Notes: generated from the sequence alone by a model not told the origin. A DNA stretch of 64,000 nt from Cyanobacteria bacterium SZAS-4 (GCA_018266255.1 JAFEAT010000014.1:124001-188000), one strand, 5' to 3'; positions 36,138 through 45,282 are shown, numbered from the stretch's first letter. A program made the numbers and translations.

Positions 36138-37243
36138 AAAAGCTCGTCTCGCAATGTAAAAAAGAACTACGCCAGTTTGTTCGAGACAAGCTGACAGTTG
36201 CTCTAGCGTTCGTTTTGCCTTTGCTCAGTTTGATGCTGTTCGGGTATGGCGTGCGACTGGAGATAAAGAATATTTCGCTAGTGGTGCAAAATTTCGACCA
36301 TGGAGCTTTGAGTCGAGATTTAATCGATCGCATCTACAACAATTCACAGTTCGATGCTCACGCATGGAATGGCGACCATCCGCTGGAGGACGCGATGGAT
36401 AAAGGTTATGCAAAAGCTGCAGTAATCGTTCCGCCGGATTTTTCGCGCACTCTCTCAAGCGGTCGGCAAGCGCACTTTCAGGTGCTCGTAGATGCGACCG
36501 ACGTCAACAATGCTCGGGTCATCAAAAATGGCATTTTGGCAACGACCAATCGATTTATGACTGACAATCGATTGGTCGATAACAGCAACCCGGTTTTTGA
36601 TTCTGACATCCGCCTGTGGTTTAACCCCGGCCGCAAAGAGAGTCTCTATGTTGTGCCTGGCGCGCTAGCTGTCTGTCTCTGGATTTATCCATCTTTACTA
36701 GCCGCACTAGCCATGGTGCGCGAGAAGGAGTCGGGGACGATTTTGCAGGTCTATGCGTCTAGCATTACCGCCGTTGAATTTATTGGCGGAAAAATTTTGG
36801 CGTACATGATCGTGGGAATTCTCGAAGCCGTCTTTTTGATCGTGATTTCGATGATCTGCTTCGGTATCAGGTTTGTTGGAGATCCAACCCCGTATCTGAT
36901 TGGTGCTTTGTTATTCATTCTCAGCTCAGTATCGTTTGGCACTATGATTGGCACCCGAACCAACTCGCAAAGCGCTGCTGTGCAAGCGGTGGCTACAGGA
37001 GGTTTCACGACTGCACTGCTTCTCTCCGGCTATTTGTATCCGATTCGAAATATCATCTATCCGCTTTCATACGTGACTGTCATGGTGCCAGCGCGCTGGT
37101 TTGTGCAACTGTCTCGAGACACATTTGTCCGTGGTGGCGGGTGGGTCTACGACTGGTACTTGCCTCTATTTCTCGCATTAGGCGCACTGTTTTTCTTCAA
37201 TATCGCCCGTAAAAACCTCAGCAAGATGCAGCTAAAGATATGA
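36134..37243 (+). CDS. ABC-2 type permease, first subunit
   Basis: The 369-residue inner-membrane protein has an N-terminal helix (LTVALAFVLPLLSLMLFGYGV), a large extracytoplasmic domain, and five C-terminal helices with the ABC-2 hallmark VREKESGTILQVYASSITAVEFIGGKI. It pairs with the next gene to form the transport channel. It overlaps the genes on both sides by four bases (ATGA), so all are translationally coupled. Substrate unknown; the family exports drugs, cephalosporins and similar compounds. Confidence 0.92.
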   Translation: MKKLVSQCKKELRQFVRDKLTVALAFVLPLLSLMLFGYGVRLEIKNISLVVQNFDHGALSRDLIDRIYNNSQFDAHAWNGDHPLEDAMDKGYAKAAVIVPPDFSRTLSSGRQAHFQVLVDATDVNNARVIKNGILATTNRFMTDNRLVDNSNPVFDSDIRLWFNPGRKESLYVVPGALAVCLWIYPSLLAALAMVREKESGTILQVYASSITAVEFIGGKILAYMIVGILEAVFLIVISMICFGIRFVGDPTPYLIGALLFILSSVSFGTMIGTRTNSQSAAVQAVATGGFTTALLLSGYLYPIRNIIYPLSYVTVMVPARWFVQLSRDTFVRGGGWVYDWYLPLFLALGALFFFNIARKNLSKMQLKI

Positions 37244-38373
37244 ATCTAATTGGGCGCTTAATCAGTATGTTTTTTGGTGAACGATTGCGTGCGCTAATCG
37301 TCAAGGAAACAAAGCAGATTCTTCGCGACAAGCAACAGCTTTTCCTTTTGATGTTTCCGCCGATTGTGCAGATTTGCTTGTACGGAGCAGCCCTCAATCC
37401 CGATGTTCAGTATCTGCGCATGGGAGTTGTAGATGAGGCGAAAACATACAAATCCAGAGAGTTGGTCTCTGCGATTGTAGAAAATCGTGTTTTCAAAATT
37501 GAGCGAGTTATGGACGATTTGCATGCGTTAACCACTGCGGTTGAGCGAGGCAAGCTCGATGCGGGGCTCGTTATTCCGCCTGACTTCGACCGCCGTATCA
37601 GTCAATCTAGACCGGCTGGCTTGCAAATTATCTTGGATGCCGTAGACGCGAATACTGCCGGTATCGCTCAGGGATACACAACACAGATGGTTCTGATGTT
37701 TGGTAACTTGTTGGAGCCGAAAAAGGAGCAGCCCGTAAAAGCTGATGTTTCGTATGTGTACAACCCTGGATTGATTGCATCCTGGTTTTTCATTCCAGGG
37801 GTGCTTGGTCTTGTTTTGACACTGACAGGCACGCTGGTTTCTTCTGTCACTTTGGTCAAGGAAAAAGACTCGGGTACGCTGGAACAACTGCTCATGACTC
37901 CAGCAGAATCGTGGGAAATATTGGTTGCCAAAATTGTGCCACTCTTAGTCATGCTAAATGGTTCTGTGCTACTGGCTGTCAGCCTCGGACAGTTGGTGTT
38001 TCAAGTGCCGTTCAGAGGCAATTTCTTTATTTATATGTTTGCTTCGAACATTTATATCTTCGTTGTAATTTCTATCGGGATTATTCTTGCCACTATTTCC
38101 AAAAATCAGCGCCAGGCAATTTTGACATCGTTCTTTTTCAATCTGCCGCTAATCCAGCTATCTGGTGCGCTGTCTCCGATTGAGAGCATGCCTGACTTCT
38201 TCAGATATCTTACGTATTTGAATCCATTGCGATACTACATTCAGTGCGTTAGAAATATCTTGCTGAAAGGCGTGGGTTTGGATGTTATCTGGAGGGACCT
38301 GGCAATTCTATTGATTTTTGCCACCGTTTTGCTTTCATTCAGTTCACTGCGATTCAGGAAACAACTTGGCTAA
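37240..38373 (+). CDS. ABC-2 type permease, second subunit
   Basis: This 377-residue permease has an N-terminal helix (LFLLMFPPIVQICLYGAAL), an external domain and C-terminal helices with TLVKEKDSGTLEQLLMTPAESWEILVAKI, the ABC-2 signature. The final LSGALSPIESMPDFFRYLTYLNPLRYYIQCVRNILLKG is typical of YbhR/YhhJ permeases. Its TAA shares one base with the first possible ATG of the outer-membrane gene. It forms a heterodimer with the preceding permease. Confidence 0.92.
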   Translation: MNLIGRLISMFFGERLRALIVKETKQILRDKQQLFLLMFPPIVQICLYGAALNPDVQYLRMGVVDEAKTYKSRELVSAIVENRVFKIERVMDDLHALTTAVERGKLDAGLVIPPDFDRRISQSRPAGLQIILDAVDANTAGIAQGYTTQMVLMFGNLLEPKKEQPVKADVSYVYNPGLIASWFFIPGVLGLVLTLTGTLVSSVTLVKEKDSGTLEQLLMTPAESWEILVAKIVPLLVMLNGSVLLAVSLGQLVFQVPFRGNFFIYMFASNIYIFVVISIGIILATISKNQRQAILTSFFFNLPLIQLSGALSPIESMPDFFRYLTYLNPLRYYIQCVRNILLKGVGLDVIWRDLAILLIFATVLLSFSSLRFRKQLG

Positions 38374-38397
38374 TGTTAACCAGAGAGAGCAAAAGCA

Positions 38398-38426
38398 TTG
38401 AACTCCATCATACCGCTTGGTATGAT
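38398..38426 (+). promoter_or_regulatory. Internal promoter with TetR operator before the TolC-like gene
   Basis: TTGAAC (38398-38403), a 17-base spacer and TATGAT (38421-38426) make a good sigma-70 promoter. ATCATACCGCTTGGTATGAT (38407-38426) is an inverted repeat with perfect 8-base arms, and its right arm is the -10 box. It shares arms with the operator at 32795. The ATG at 38433 lies where transcription should start, so the message could be leaderless. Confidence 0.65.
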
Positions 38427-38432
38427 CGCTTT

Positions 38433-40178
38433 ATGTTCAGAAAAGATCATCTGTGGCGTTTATTTATAGTTGGAGCGCTCAGTCTGTCGCTTCTTAAATG
38501 TCTTCCGGTCTGCGCTGAGGATCAGGTTCAACTTAGGCCTGCTCCGGCGGCGGTTAACGGCAGCGGTTCGGCCACAAAGAGTGCCAAGTCAGATTTTGAT
38601 GAGCATTTGAAAAATTTGATGCGAGTCAAACGCGCACAGCCGACTCCTGCAGCAACTGGTGCTTCTAGTGCAGATACTGCGGCTGCGATGGGTGCACCAA
38701 ATCAATCCGCTACTGATACTGCAGCTGGTGATGAAATTACAATCAGCGCCCCGAGACTGGAATCACTGATTTCAGTAAATGAATTTTTAAATCCCTTTAG
38801 TTTAGACGCTGCTACTTCCACTCCAATCACGCTAAAGAATGCGCTCGATATTGGACTAGATCGAAATTTAGATCTAGCAATTAGCCTCACCCAAACAAAG
38901 CAGAGTAAATTTTCATACTATTCTGCGCTCGGTAAATTCTTGCCAGATCCAACGGTTGGATTCAGCGAATATTTTGCGAGAGGGCACGTTGGATTGCCCT
39001 TCAATATTTTTGCAGCACAAGGAAATCTTGCATCTGGTGCTCTAGGCAATACTGCTCTTGGGGGCGCGGCCAGCACGATTTCCAGCAGTGGTAGAGATAG
39101 CACTGTCACAGTCAATCGGCCCTTCATCGTTATGCACGCCGGTGGTGAATTTTATGCTTATCGAGGCGGAAGTGTGTTGTTTGGCGCCTTGCAAGCGCGC
39201 AACACTTATCGCGCGAGAACTCAGGGCGAGCGGGCAACACTGAGTGATACTTTATTGACGATTGCGCAGAACTACTACAATCTCGTCCTTGCTGATACTG
39301 TTCTTCAGATTCGAATCGATGCCGTACGAACTTCTGAAGAACAGTTGCGAAGAAACCAGGCTCGTTTTCATTCCGGTCTTGCGACAAACCTGGAAGTTTT
39401 ACAATCAAAGACTCAACTGTCTCGTGACAAACAAGCGCTGGTCGATCAGCAAATTGAACGACGATCCGCCGCCATAACCTTGTCCAACACCCTGAACCTT
39501 GACCTCGGCGGTGATTTGAAGCCTGCAACCAACGTCGTTCAAAAAGTTCGGTTGATCGATCCGCATTTAAGTGTCGGGCAGGTATTGCAAATGGCAATCG
39601 ACCATCGTCCAGAACTTAAGGAGTACGAACAACTTCGGTTAGCCGCAAAAAAGGCAATCGTTGTTTCCACATCTGGGTTGCAACCAACAGTTTCGCTGAG
39701 CGGACAAGCCTATGGAATCGGTCCACCATCGAACGTGAATGCATTGGGCGTATTCGCTATCAATGCAAATTGGCGATTGAAGGGGTTGGCAACGGTGGAC
39801 TCGATGGAGGCTGTGCGCGCGAAGTGGGAAGCGCGTCAGGCCGCTCTCCAATCGCAAAAGGAATTGCAAACAGTTTGCAGCCAGGTGCGAAATTCGTATT
39901 TGAAAATTCTGGATAAAGAGCGAAATATCGCCGAAGCTTCAAACGAAGTTACATCCGCAGCTGAAGAGTTGCGTCTGGCTGAGTTGCGCAAAACAAGCGG
40001 CTTGGGAATCAATTTGGATATTATCACAGCCCAGCGAGACTATACGCAGGCGAGAGTATCGAAAGCGCAAGCGATAATCGACTACAACATTGCGCAGGCG
40101 CAACTTTTGCATGACACCGGGCAGATTTCGATTGCCGGTCTGACATCTGGTCGCCTTCTCAGTAAATCTGATTTGTAG
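38433..40178 (+). CDS. TolC-like outer membrane efflux protein
   Basis: The 581-residue mature-type protein begins with a signal peptide (LWRLFIVGALSLSLLKCLPVCA), then a disordered Ala/Ser/Thr-rich stretch, and two OEP repeats. The helical segments ITLKNALDIGLDRNLDLAISLTQTKQSK and LSVGQVLQMAIDHRPELKEYEQLRLAAKKA are typical, and the family pattern RNSYLKILDKERNIAEASNEVTSAAEEL recurs in the second half. It should form the trimeric channel for the preceding pump and may serve the EmrAB pump too. An upstream ATG at 38373 exists, but it reads through the operator and would bury the signal peptide. Confidence 0.9.
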   Translation: MFRKDHLWRLFIVGALSLSLLKCLPVCAEDQVQLRPAPAAVNGSGSATKSAKSDFDEHLKNLMRVKRAQPTPAATGASSADTAAAMGAPNQSATDTAAGDEITISAPRLESLISVNEFLNPFSLDAATSTPITLKNALDIGLDRNLDLAISLTQTKQSKFSYYSALGKFLPDPTVGFSEYFARGHVGLPFNIFAAQGNLASGALGNTALGGAASTISSSGRDSTVTVNRPFIVMHAGGEFYAYRGGSVLFGALQARNTYRARTQGERATLSDTLLTIAQNYYNLVLADTVLQIRIDAVRTSEEQLRRNQARFHSGLATNLEVLQSKTQLSRDKQALVDQQIERRSAAITLSNTLNLDLGGDLKPATNVVQKVRLIDPHLSVGQVLQMAIDHRPELKEYEQLRLAAKKAIVVSTSGLQPTVSLSGQAYGIGPPSNVNALGVFAINANWRLKGLATVDSMEAVRAKWEARQAALQSQKELQTVCSQVRNSYLKILDKERNIAEASNEVTSAAEELRLAELRKTSGLGINLDIITAQRDYTQARVSKAQAIIDYNIAQAQLLHDTGQISIAGLTSGRLLSKSDL

Positions 40179-40200
40179 ACCCTAACTAATGATGCAAAAA

Positions 40201-40220
40201 GGGAGGATTAAAACCCTCCC
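40201..40220. terminator. Terminator hairpin between convergent genes
   Basis: GGGAGG and CCTCCC pair across an 8-base loop, with an A run before and CTTTCGAATTTCTTTT after. It lies between the stop of the TolC-like gene (40178) and that of the DUF2383 gene (40245). It likely works in both directions. Confidence 0.65.
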
Positions 40221-40244
40221 CTTTCGAATTTCTTTTGAACGAAA

Positions 40245-40679
40245 CTAATTCATGCTTTTCTTCAAGTCACGCAGCTTCTGGTGGGTTCCTTCTTGCTTTG
40301 AAATGAGTTCTTGAGCAGCCATTTTGACAGCAGGATCAGAGTCTTCCAGTAGCTTTTTGTAATCGGCTAGACCTTTGTCTTCGCCTTCTTCAAGAACAGC
40401 AATAGTTGCTTTATCGCCTGCGAGTTTTGCTCCGCCTTCCATCATCTTCGCGAATGCGCCCCAGGCTCCAGAATTCTGAGCAGGCTCACCGCCTGCACTC
40501 TCAACCTTTGACACAAGAGCGGCTACGCGGCCCGAGTGACATGTTCTTGCGCATTCTAATTCTCTGGCGATAGCTGGATCGGTAATTTTCTCGAGAGCTT
40601 GACGGTATGTTTCTACCGCTGAGATTTCGCCTTTGAGAATTCCATTCAACTTATCGGCCGTGTGTGCAGTACCTTGCAT
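40245..40679 (-). CDS. DUF2383 ferritin-like four-helix protein
   Basis: This 144-residue cytoplasmic protein is entirely alpha-helical, with the DUF2383/PA2169-type helices LNGILKGEISAVETYRQALEKI and ECARTCHSGRVAALVSKVESAGGEPAQNSGAWGAFAKMMEGGAKL. Such proteins are ferritin-like and are reported with stress responses. ATG 40679 is preceded by GAGGAAC. A run of seven TAGT units lies a few bases beyond the ribosome site (40692-40719), which may affect expression. Confidence 0.85.
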   Translation of the reverse strand: MQGTAHTADKLNGILKGEISAVETYRQALEKITDPAIARELECARTCHSGRVAALVSKVESAGGEPAQNSGAWGAFAKMMEGGAKLAGDKATIAVLEEGEDKGLADYKKLLEDSDPAVKMAAQELISKQEGTHQKLRDLKKSMN

Positions 40680-40691
40680 ATTCAGTTCCTC

Positions 40692-40725
<34 letters not shown>

Positions 40726-40780
40726 TCGGGAACATGACGAGTAACCAAAGTCAAAGTTTCTCTATTGCACAATCTTTCTT

Positions 40781-42190
40781 TTATTGCAAAGTTTGCACTT
40801 GTTTTTCTATCTCATCTAGATGAGCTAAGCGCTGCTGAATAAGCTGAACTGGAAGTTTTTTCTGCTTGGACAGCTTGTGTTCGTAACTGTATCCAGCCAG
40901 CAGTGAAGCTGCGTTGCCGATTACAGCCGCGCCTGCGCCGACTGTACCGACTATTGCTCCGCAGTAGTACTGGTTGATCTGCTTACGCGGCTGAATTGGA
41001 TAGTGATAATAGCCGTACGTTCCAAGAATCCCTTGCGTCAATAACGTGGCGCCGATTGCTGGTCCCAATGTCGATGTTTGCAGCGCTACCTTTTCAAGCT
41101 TGCGCATGGTTTTTGTTTCTGAGTCTAGTTGTTTTGTGAAGAGTTCGTTTGACTGGGTGTAGATTGCGACTCTTTGGGTCAATGGAAGAGATTGAATCAA
41201 CGAACCTTCCGTGCCACCACTGACGGTTTCTAGATTTTTCAGGTCAGCAGCAAATTGATCTGGGCTAAAATCACTCGCGCCAACATCCTTTTTCAATGTC
41301 GTATACGCGTGTCGTCGAGCATAATATCCAGCCGCCTGGCTAATGATTGGTGTGACTGTTGCCATGCTGCCGGCGACGATGAACAGTACGTTCGCTGTTC
41401 CATTCAAATGCGGGCGCGCCAGAGCTCTGTAGGCTGTGTTGGCACCGAGCGCACCGATAGCGTTGTACGACGCATTGAGAAGGTAGAACATGTTTTGGTA
41501 GGTGCGGTACGCGCTCGTGTCAGCGTTGAAGTGAGAGTATTCGTTTACGAACGAACTACGAAGGTCGTGCAAAATTTTCCCTTCTGCCGCCACTCTGGCA
41601 TATGAAGGATCGTTGGTATTAGCTGCTAGCAGTGCATCACGCTGCGCTAAGAGTTCGTCGATATGACGCAACTTGCTCGCAATGTATTTGTTCGCGGATT
41701 TTGGATCATAGCCATGCTTTTTGTTTTTGAGCATCTGCACGACATTCGAACTGAGTTCGAACATAGAGCCAGAACTCGCAATAATCGAAGTTGTTGTCGC
41801 TGCGGCAAGTGAGCCTCGCAAAGGTCTGGGGTCCAATTTGAGCGGTCGTTTTCTTCCCACGCCAAATTGATCCACGCCTGTCACTTCAAATGCAAGCAAT
41901 CCAGCTGAGGCCGCTTCCTGCGAAAGAAAATATCGTAGCCGTCTAAATCGCGGTTGCTTCGCACTTTCCATTCTGAAATGCAAACTAAATCTTTCAATCT
42001 CTATTCCGCTTTGCAGAATTTCTTTAGTGTTTTTTGTGAACTGTTGACTAAATGATGAAGATGTTTCCTGCGCCGAGGTTTGTAATGCGCAACCCAACTG
42101 ATACGGCAGGCAAACTATTAACGCGAGTAAAGTGCGCGAAAGCGCGTGTTGAAAGTAATTTTTTTGAACGGTTCTCCAGAAATTGGTCAT
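40781..42190 (-). CDS. Hypothetical exported/membrane protein
   Basis: The 469-residue product has a signal peptide or anchor (SRTLLALIVCLPYQLGCALQTSA), a helical middle with a coiled coil (HIDELLAQRDALLAANTNDP), and several Ala/Gly-rich hydrophobic segments (GTANVLFIVAGSMATVTPIIS, AIVGTVGAGAAVIGNAASLLAG). No family is recognised. The several Ala/Gly helices suggest a multi-pass membrane protein. It lies divergent from the transaldolase gene. Confidence 0.68.
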   Translation of the reverse strand: MTNFWRTVQKNYFQHALSRTLLALIVCLPYQLGCALQTSAQETSSSFSQQFTKNTKEILQSGIEIERFSLHFRMESAKQPRFRRLRYFLSQEAASAGLLAFEVTGVDQFGVGRKRPLKLDPRPLRGSLAAATTTSIIASSGSMFELSSNVVQMLKNKKHGYDPKSANKYIASKLRHIDELLAQRDALLAANTNDPSYARVAAEGKILHDLRSSFVNEYSHFNADTSAYRTYQNMFYLLNASYNAIGALGANTAYRALARPHLNGTANVLFIVAGSMATVTPIISQAAGYYARRHAYTTLKKDVGASDFSPDQFAADLKNLETVSGGTEGSLIQSLPLTQRVAIYTQSNELFTKQLDSETKTMRKLEKVALQTSTLGPAIGATLLTQGILGTYGYYHYPIQPRKQINQYYCGAIVGTVGAGAAVIGNAASLLAGYSYEHKLSKQKKLPVQLIQQRLAHLDEIEKQVQTLQ

Positions 42191-42302
42191 GGGCTGCCCT
42201 GCTGAATATACGAGATGCCAAGCGCCTCTCGGCTTTGATGGCGCTAGTTTATCAGCTCAGCAATAGGATCACTGCTTTCAAGAGGCGTATACTGGTGATA
42301 TC

Positions 42303-42308
42303 TATAAT
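42303..42308 (+). promoter_or_regulatory. -10 element for the transaldolase gene
   Basis: A perfect TATAAT with upstream TGATATC lies 20 bases before the transaldolase ATG. No good -35 box is seen at the standard distance, so it might be an extended -10 or an activated promoter. Confidence 0.4.
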
Positions 42309-42328
42309 GTGCAAAACAAGGAGCCGTC

Positions 42329-43315
42329 ATGAGCACTCTGCTTGAACAACTTCGCGAGATCACCACAGTCGTTGCCGACACAGGCGACTTCGACTCAATA
42401 ACAAAATATAAGCCGCAGGACAGCACAACAAATCCATCGCTGATTTTGGCGGCATCGCAAATGCCGGGCTACTCGTCACTTATTGACGAAGTGTTGCAGC
42501 AAGCAAAGAGTGAAGTCGGCTCGAAAGGCTCTACCAAAGAGATCGCTAATTTTGCTTTCAAGCATTTGGCCGTTGCGTTCGGCAAAAAGATTTTGGGCAT
42601 TGTTAAAGGTCGAGTCTCGACTGAAGTGGATGCGCGGCTATCATACGATACGAACGCAACCGTTGCACAAGCGCGCGAAATCATTCAAATGTACGAAAGC
42701 AGCGGACTGTCTCGCGAGCGCATCTTGATCAAAATCGCCTCAACATGGGAAGGAATCAAAGCTGCTGAGCGGTTGGAACAAGAAGGAATTCATTGCAACA
42801 TGACACTATTGTTTGGCATGCATCAAGCTGTGGCTTGTGCTGAAGCAAAAGTGACTTTGATTTCGCCGTTTGTCGGTCGCATCTTGGATTGGTATAAGAA
42901 GGATACTGGCAAAGACTACAAAGGTGCCGAAGATCCAGGCGTCAAGTCTGTTACCGACATCTATCACTATTATAAAAAGTTCGACTACAAGACAGTGGTA
43001 ATGGGAGCAAGTTTCAGAAACATCGATGAAATTATCGAGTTAGCTGGATGCGACTTGCTCACAATTTCTCCGAAACTTCTGGGCGAGCTAGATGCAACTG
43101 AAGGTAAACTCGAGCGCAAGCTTGATCCGGCCAGTTCGAAGAAGTCGTCAGTTGAGCGCATCTCAATGAATAAAGAAGTGTTCGACAAGATGCATAGTGA
43201 GAATGAGATGGCAAACGAGAAGCTTGCAGAAGGCATCAAAGGATTCAGCGAAGCGCTGGTTGAGCTTGAGACTTACTTAGAAAGTCGTCTTTCGCAACTG
43301 GCGGCTAAAGCTTAG
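42329..43315 (+). CDS. tal: Transaldolase
   Basis: This 328-residue enzyme of the pentose phosphate pathway moves a dihydroxyacetone unit between sedoheptulose 7-phosphate and glyceraldehyde 3-phosphate. Class I active-site residues are visible: Lys135 in RILIKIASTWEGI (equivalent to Lys132 of E. coli TalB), Asp20 in ADTGDF, and DSTTNPSLI at the N-terminus. Length and order match the TalB branch. ATG 42329 has AAGGAG five bases upstream. A terminator hairpin follows at 43346. Confidence 0.96.
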   Translation: MSTLLEQLREITTVVADTGDFDSITKYKPQDSTTNPSLILAASQMPGYSSLIDEVLQQAKSEVGSKGSTKEIANFAFKHLAVAFGKKILGIVKGRVSTEVDARLSYDTNATVAQAREIIQMYESSGLSRERILIKIASTWEGIKAAERLEQEGIHCNMTLLFGMHQAVACAEAKVTLISPFVGRILDWYKKDTGKDYKGAEDPGVKSVTDIYHYYKKFDYKTVVMGASFRNIDEIIELAGCDLLTISPKLLGELDATEGKLERKLDPASSKKSSVERISMNKEVFDKMHSENEMANEKLAEGIKGFSEALVELETYLESRLSQLAAKA

Positions 43316-43345
43316 AGCGACGAGTTTAATCTCAATACACTTGCG

Positions 43346-43376
43346 AAGAGTGATTCCAGAATCGGAGTCACTCTTT
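43346..43376 (+). terminator. Intrinsic terminator after transaldolase
   Basis: A 12-base arm (AAGAGTGATTCC) pairs with GGAGTCACTCTT, with one mismatch and a 6-base loop. It is followed by TTTACTTTG. The position 30 bases after the stop fits a terminator for the gene. Confidence 0.7.
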
Positions 43377-43511
43377 ACTTTGTAATTTGGCAATCGCAAT
43401 GCTAAAACTTTTGGAAATACTGCGAGCTTCGTTGTCTCACGAGGAACCAATGAACTAATTGTGTGGTCTTGCTTTCAGAACCAATTTGATAATGGATAAA
43501 GGAGTCGCTCG

Positions 43512-44048
43512 ATGAGTAATACAGGTAAAGAAAGTATGGTGGCTGAAAAGGCAACTGATATGGATATCAGACAAGTGCTGCACCGCGACCACGTCAAGGT
43601 CGATGAGCTATTTTTTCAGTTTGCTAAAGCAGAGGATGACTCAGAGAAAAAATCTCTTGTTGACCAAATAATTCTTGAGCTAACACTGCACGCGAAGGCT
43701 GAAGAAGAAGTGGTCTATCCAGAAATTCGAGACGGCGAGGAAGAAGTCGAGTCAATGATGGATGAGGCGGACACAGAGCACCATGTGGTCAAGTTTCTTT
43801 TGGCTGAACTGGGCGGAATGAAGCCGTCTGACGATCACTTCGATTCAAAAGTGACTGTGCTTTGCGAATTGGTCAAGCATCACGTTGAAGAGGAAGAAAA
43901 AGAGATGTTCGAGAAGCTGAAAGATTTGGATAATCTAGCAGAGATGGCTGAAAAGTTTTTAGAACGTAAGTCAAGCTTGGCGGCTAAGCCTTTGCCTGAA
44001 GATTCGTTCCCAGTGATCGGTACACGCCACGAGCGTAAGTCGGCGTAA
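43512..44048 (+). CDS. Hemerythrin HHE-domain protein
   Basis: The 178-residue cytoplasmic protein is a four-helix HHE bundle. It keeps the family ligand pattern: LHRDH (His24, His27), LHAKAEEE (His60, Glu64), EHHVV (His90, His91) and VKHHVEEEE (His123, His124). A di-iron centre is therefore plausible, for oxygen, nitric oxide or iron sensing or storage. ATG 43512 has AAGGAG seven bases upstream. A paralogue follows on the same strand after 85 bases, so the pair is duplicated. Confidence 0.9.
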   Translation: MSNTGKESMVAEKATDMDIRQVLHRDHVKVDELFFQFAKAEDDSEKKSLVDQIILELTLHAKAEEEVVYPEIRDGEEEVESMMDEADTEHHVVKFLLAELGGMKPSDDHFDSKVTVLCELVKHHVEEEEKEMFEKLKDLDNLAEMAEKFLERKSSLAAKPLPEDSFPVIGTRHERKSA

Positions 44049-44133
44049 CGAGTTTAGCTCGATGCGAGACTAGCGTGCGAGCTGATAAGAAGTGCGGCCT
44101 AGAACAATACGACAAGATACTTGGAGAGTAGTT

Positions 44134-45048
44134 ATGACACTAGCGATAGCAAAAGCGGATCTGAAAAAGCCCGCAAAAAATAAACAGCAACAAAACGGCG
44201 GCGCCGAGTTCGACGAACACGACGAAGAAGAAGACGAGTCCGAAGGCACCAAGCTGGACCTGATTCAACTCGTCCACGACGATAATCAAAAGGTCGCAGA
44301 GTTGTTCTTCCAGTTCAGTCAGGCCGAAGAAGACGAGGAAAAGAAAGAACTTTTCGACAAGATAATGATGGGCTTAAAAGTGCACGCGCAACTTGTTGAA
44401 GAACTCTACTATCCGCTTCTTCCGGAGACGGCTACAGAAGAAGACAAAGAAGAAGCTGAGGAGCTCGTATTTGAGGCTGAAGCGAGCAATTATGTTGTGT
44501 CGATGATACTCGATGTGCTTGCCACCATGAAACCATCTGATCACTACTTTGCTGGCAAGATGTCAGTGTTGCACTGTCTTGCGAAAGAGCAGGTCAAACG
44601 CGAAGAGAAGGAAATGTTCGAAAAGTTGAAGGCTGCAGAATCTGAAATCGATTTTGAAGAATTCGGTTCCAATGCTGTCGAGCGACAGATGGAGTTGCAA
44701 GAAGAGTTCGCCGCGCAGGGCAAACGCTTAAAAGGCCGCGCCAAGTCAGCGAAGTCTGTCAAGGGAGCGAAAGCACAGGCGAAAAAATCTTTGACGAAGG
44801 CGTCCGCTAAATCTACAGCTAAGAAGAAATCTTCACCTAAGCCTAAGTCTGCAGCAAAGTCTAAAGCCAAAGCCACGCCTAAAGCTAGAGCTGGTGCCCA
44901 ATCGAAGAAAGCGGCTGGTAAGGATAAATCTGGCGTAAAATCGAAGACTGGTGCGAAAGCAAAAACTGCCGGTCGCGCAACGGCTAAATCAGGCAAGAAG
45001 CCAGTTGGCAAAGCTGTTTCGAAGAAGGCAAGTAAGCGCGGAAAGTGA
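44134..45048 (+). CDS. Degenerate hemerythrin domain fused to a histone-H1-like tail
   Basis: This 304-residue protein has an acidic N-terminal stretch, a hemerythrin-like bundle (about 40-155) and a long tail (about 205-304) made almost only of Lys, Ala, Ser, Thr, Gly and Pro (KSAKSVKGAKAQAKKS, SSPKPKSAAKSKAKATPKA), like the C-terminus of histone H1. Of the metal ligands in the preceding paralogue only one His is kept at a matching place (His84); His27, Glu64, the His pairs 90/91 and 123/124 are Asn51, Val88, Asn-Tyr and Glu-Gln. So di-iron binding is probably lost. The tail should bind DNA or polyanions. ATG 44134 has GGAG seven bases upstream. Confidence 0.88.
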   Translation: MTLAIAKADLKKPAKNKQQQNGGAEFDEHDEEEDESEGTKLDLIQLVHDDNQKVAELFFQFSQAEEDEEKKELFDKIMMGLKVHAQLVEELYYPLLPETATEEDKEEAEELVFEAEASNYVVSMILDVLATMKPSDHYFAGKMSVLHCLAKEQVKREEKEMFEKLKAAESEIDFEEFGSNAVERQMELQEEFAAQGKRLKGRAKSAKSVKGAKAQAKKSLTKASAKSTAKKKSSPKPKSAAKSKAKATPKARAGAQSKKAAGKDKSGVKSKTGAKAKTAGRATAKSGKKPVGKAVSKKASKRGK

Positions 45049-45100
45049 CACTGATCGGCAACTCGAAGGGCTGCGAGGGGAAGAACTGCGAGCGAATTGC

Positions 45101-45128
45101 GAAGAGAATTGCTACGGCAATTCTCTTC
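45101..45128 (+). terminator. Stable hairpin with UACG tetraloop
   Basis: GAAGAGAATTGC and GCAATTCTCTTC form a perfect 12-bp stem closed by C-UACG-G, a highly stable loop of the UNCG type. It lies 52 bases after the stop of the hemerythrin/H1-like gene and is probably its terminator; the downstream T run is weak. Confidence 0.65.
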
Positions 45129-45282
45129 CGTTTGAGATATTCACAACTCGACAGTATATCGAATCCTCGGGTGGCAATGCGTCTGAGAGCGTAGTCACGT
45201 AATCACGGTCGCAACACGTCAATGCTGCTGAAAAGGTGTATTATATTAGTCTACAAAAAATATATTTTAGGTCAGGTGGAAA

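Noticed and set aside
44544..45011. 155-codon antisense frame opposite the Lys-rich hemerythrin tail
   Set aside because: Product is the codon mirror of the Lys/Ala repeats; no ribosome site.
45241..45282. AT-rich stretch before catalase as a PerR/Fur-type box
   Set aside because: No adequate dyad match; only AT-rich similarity.
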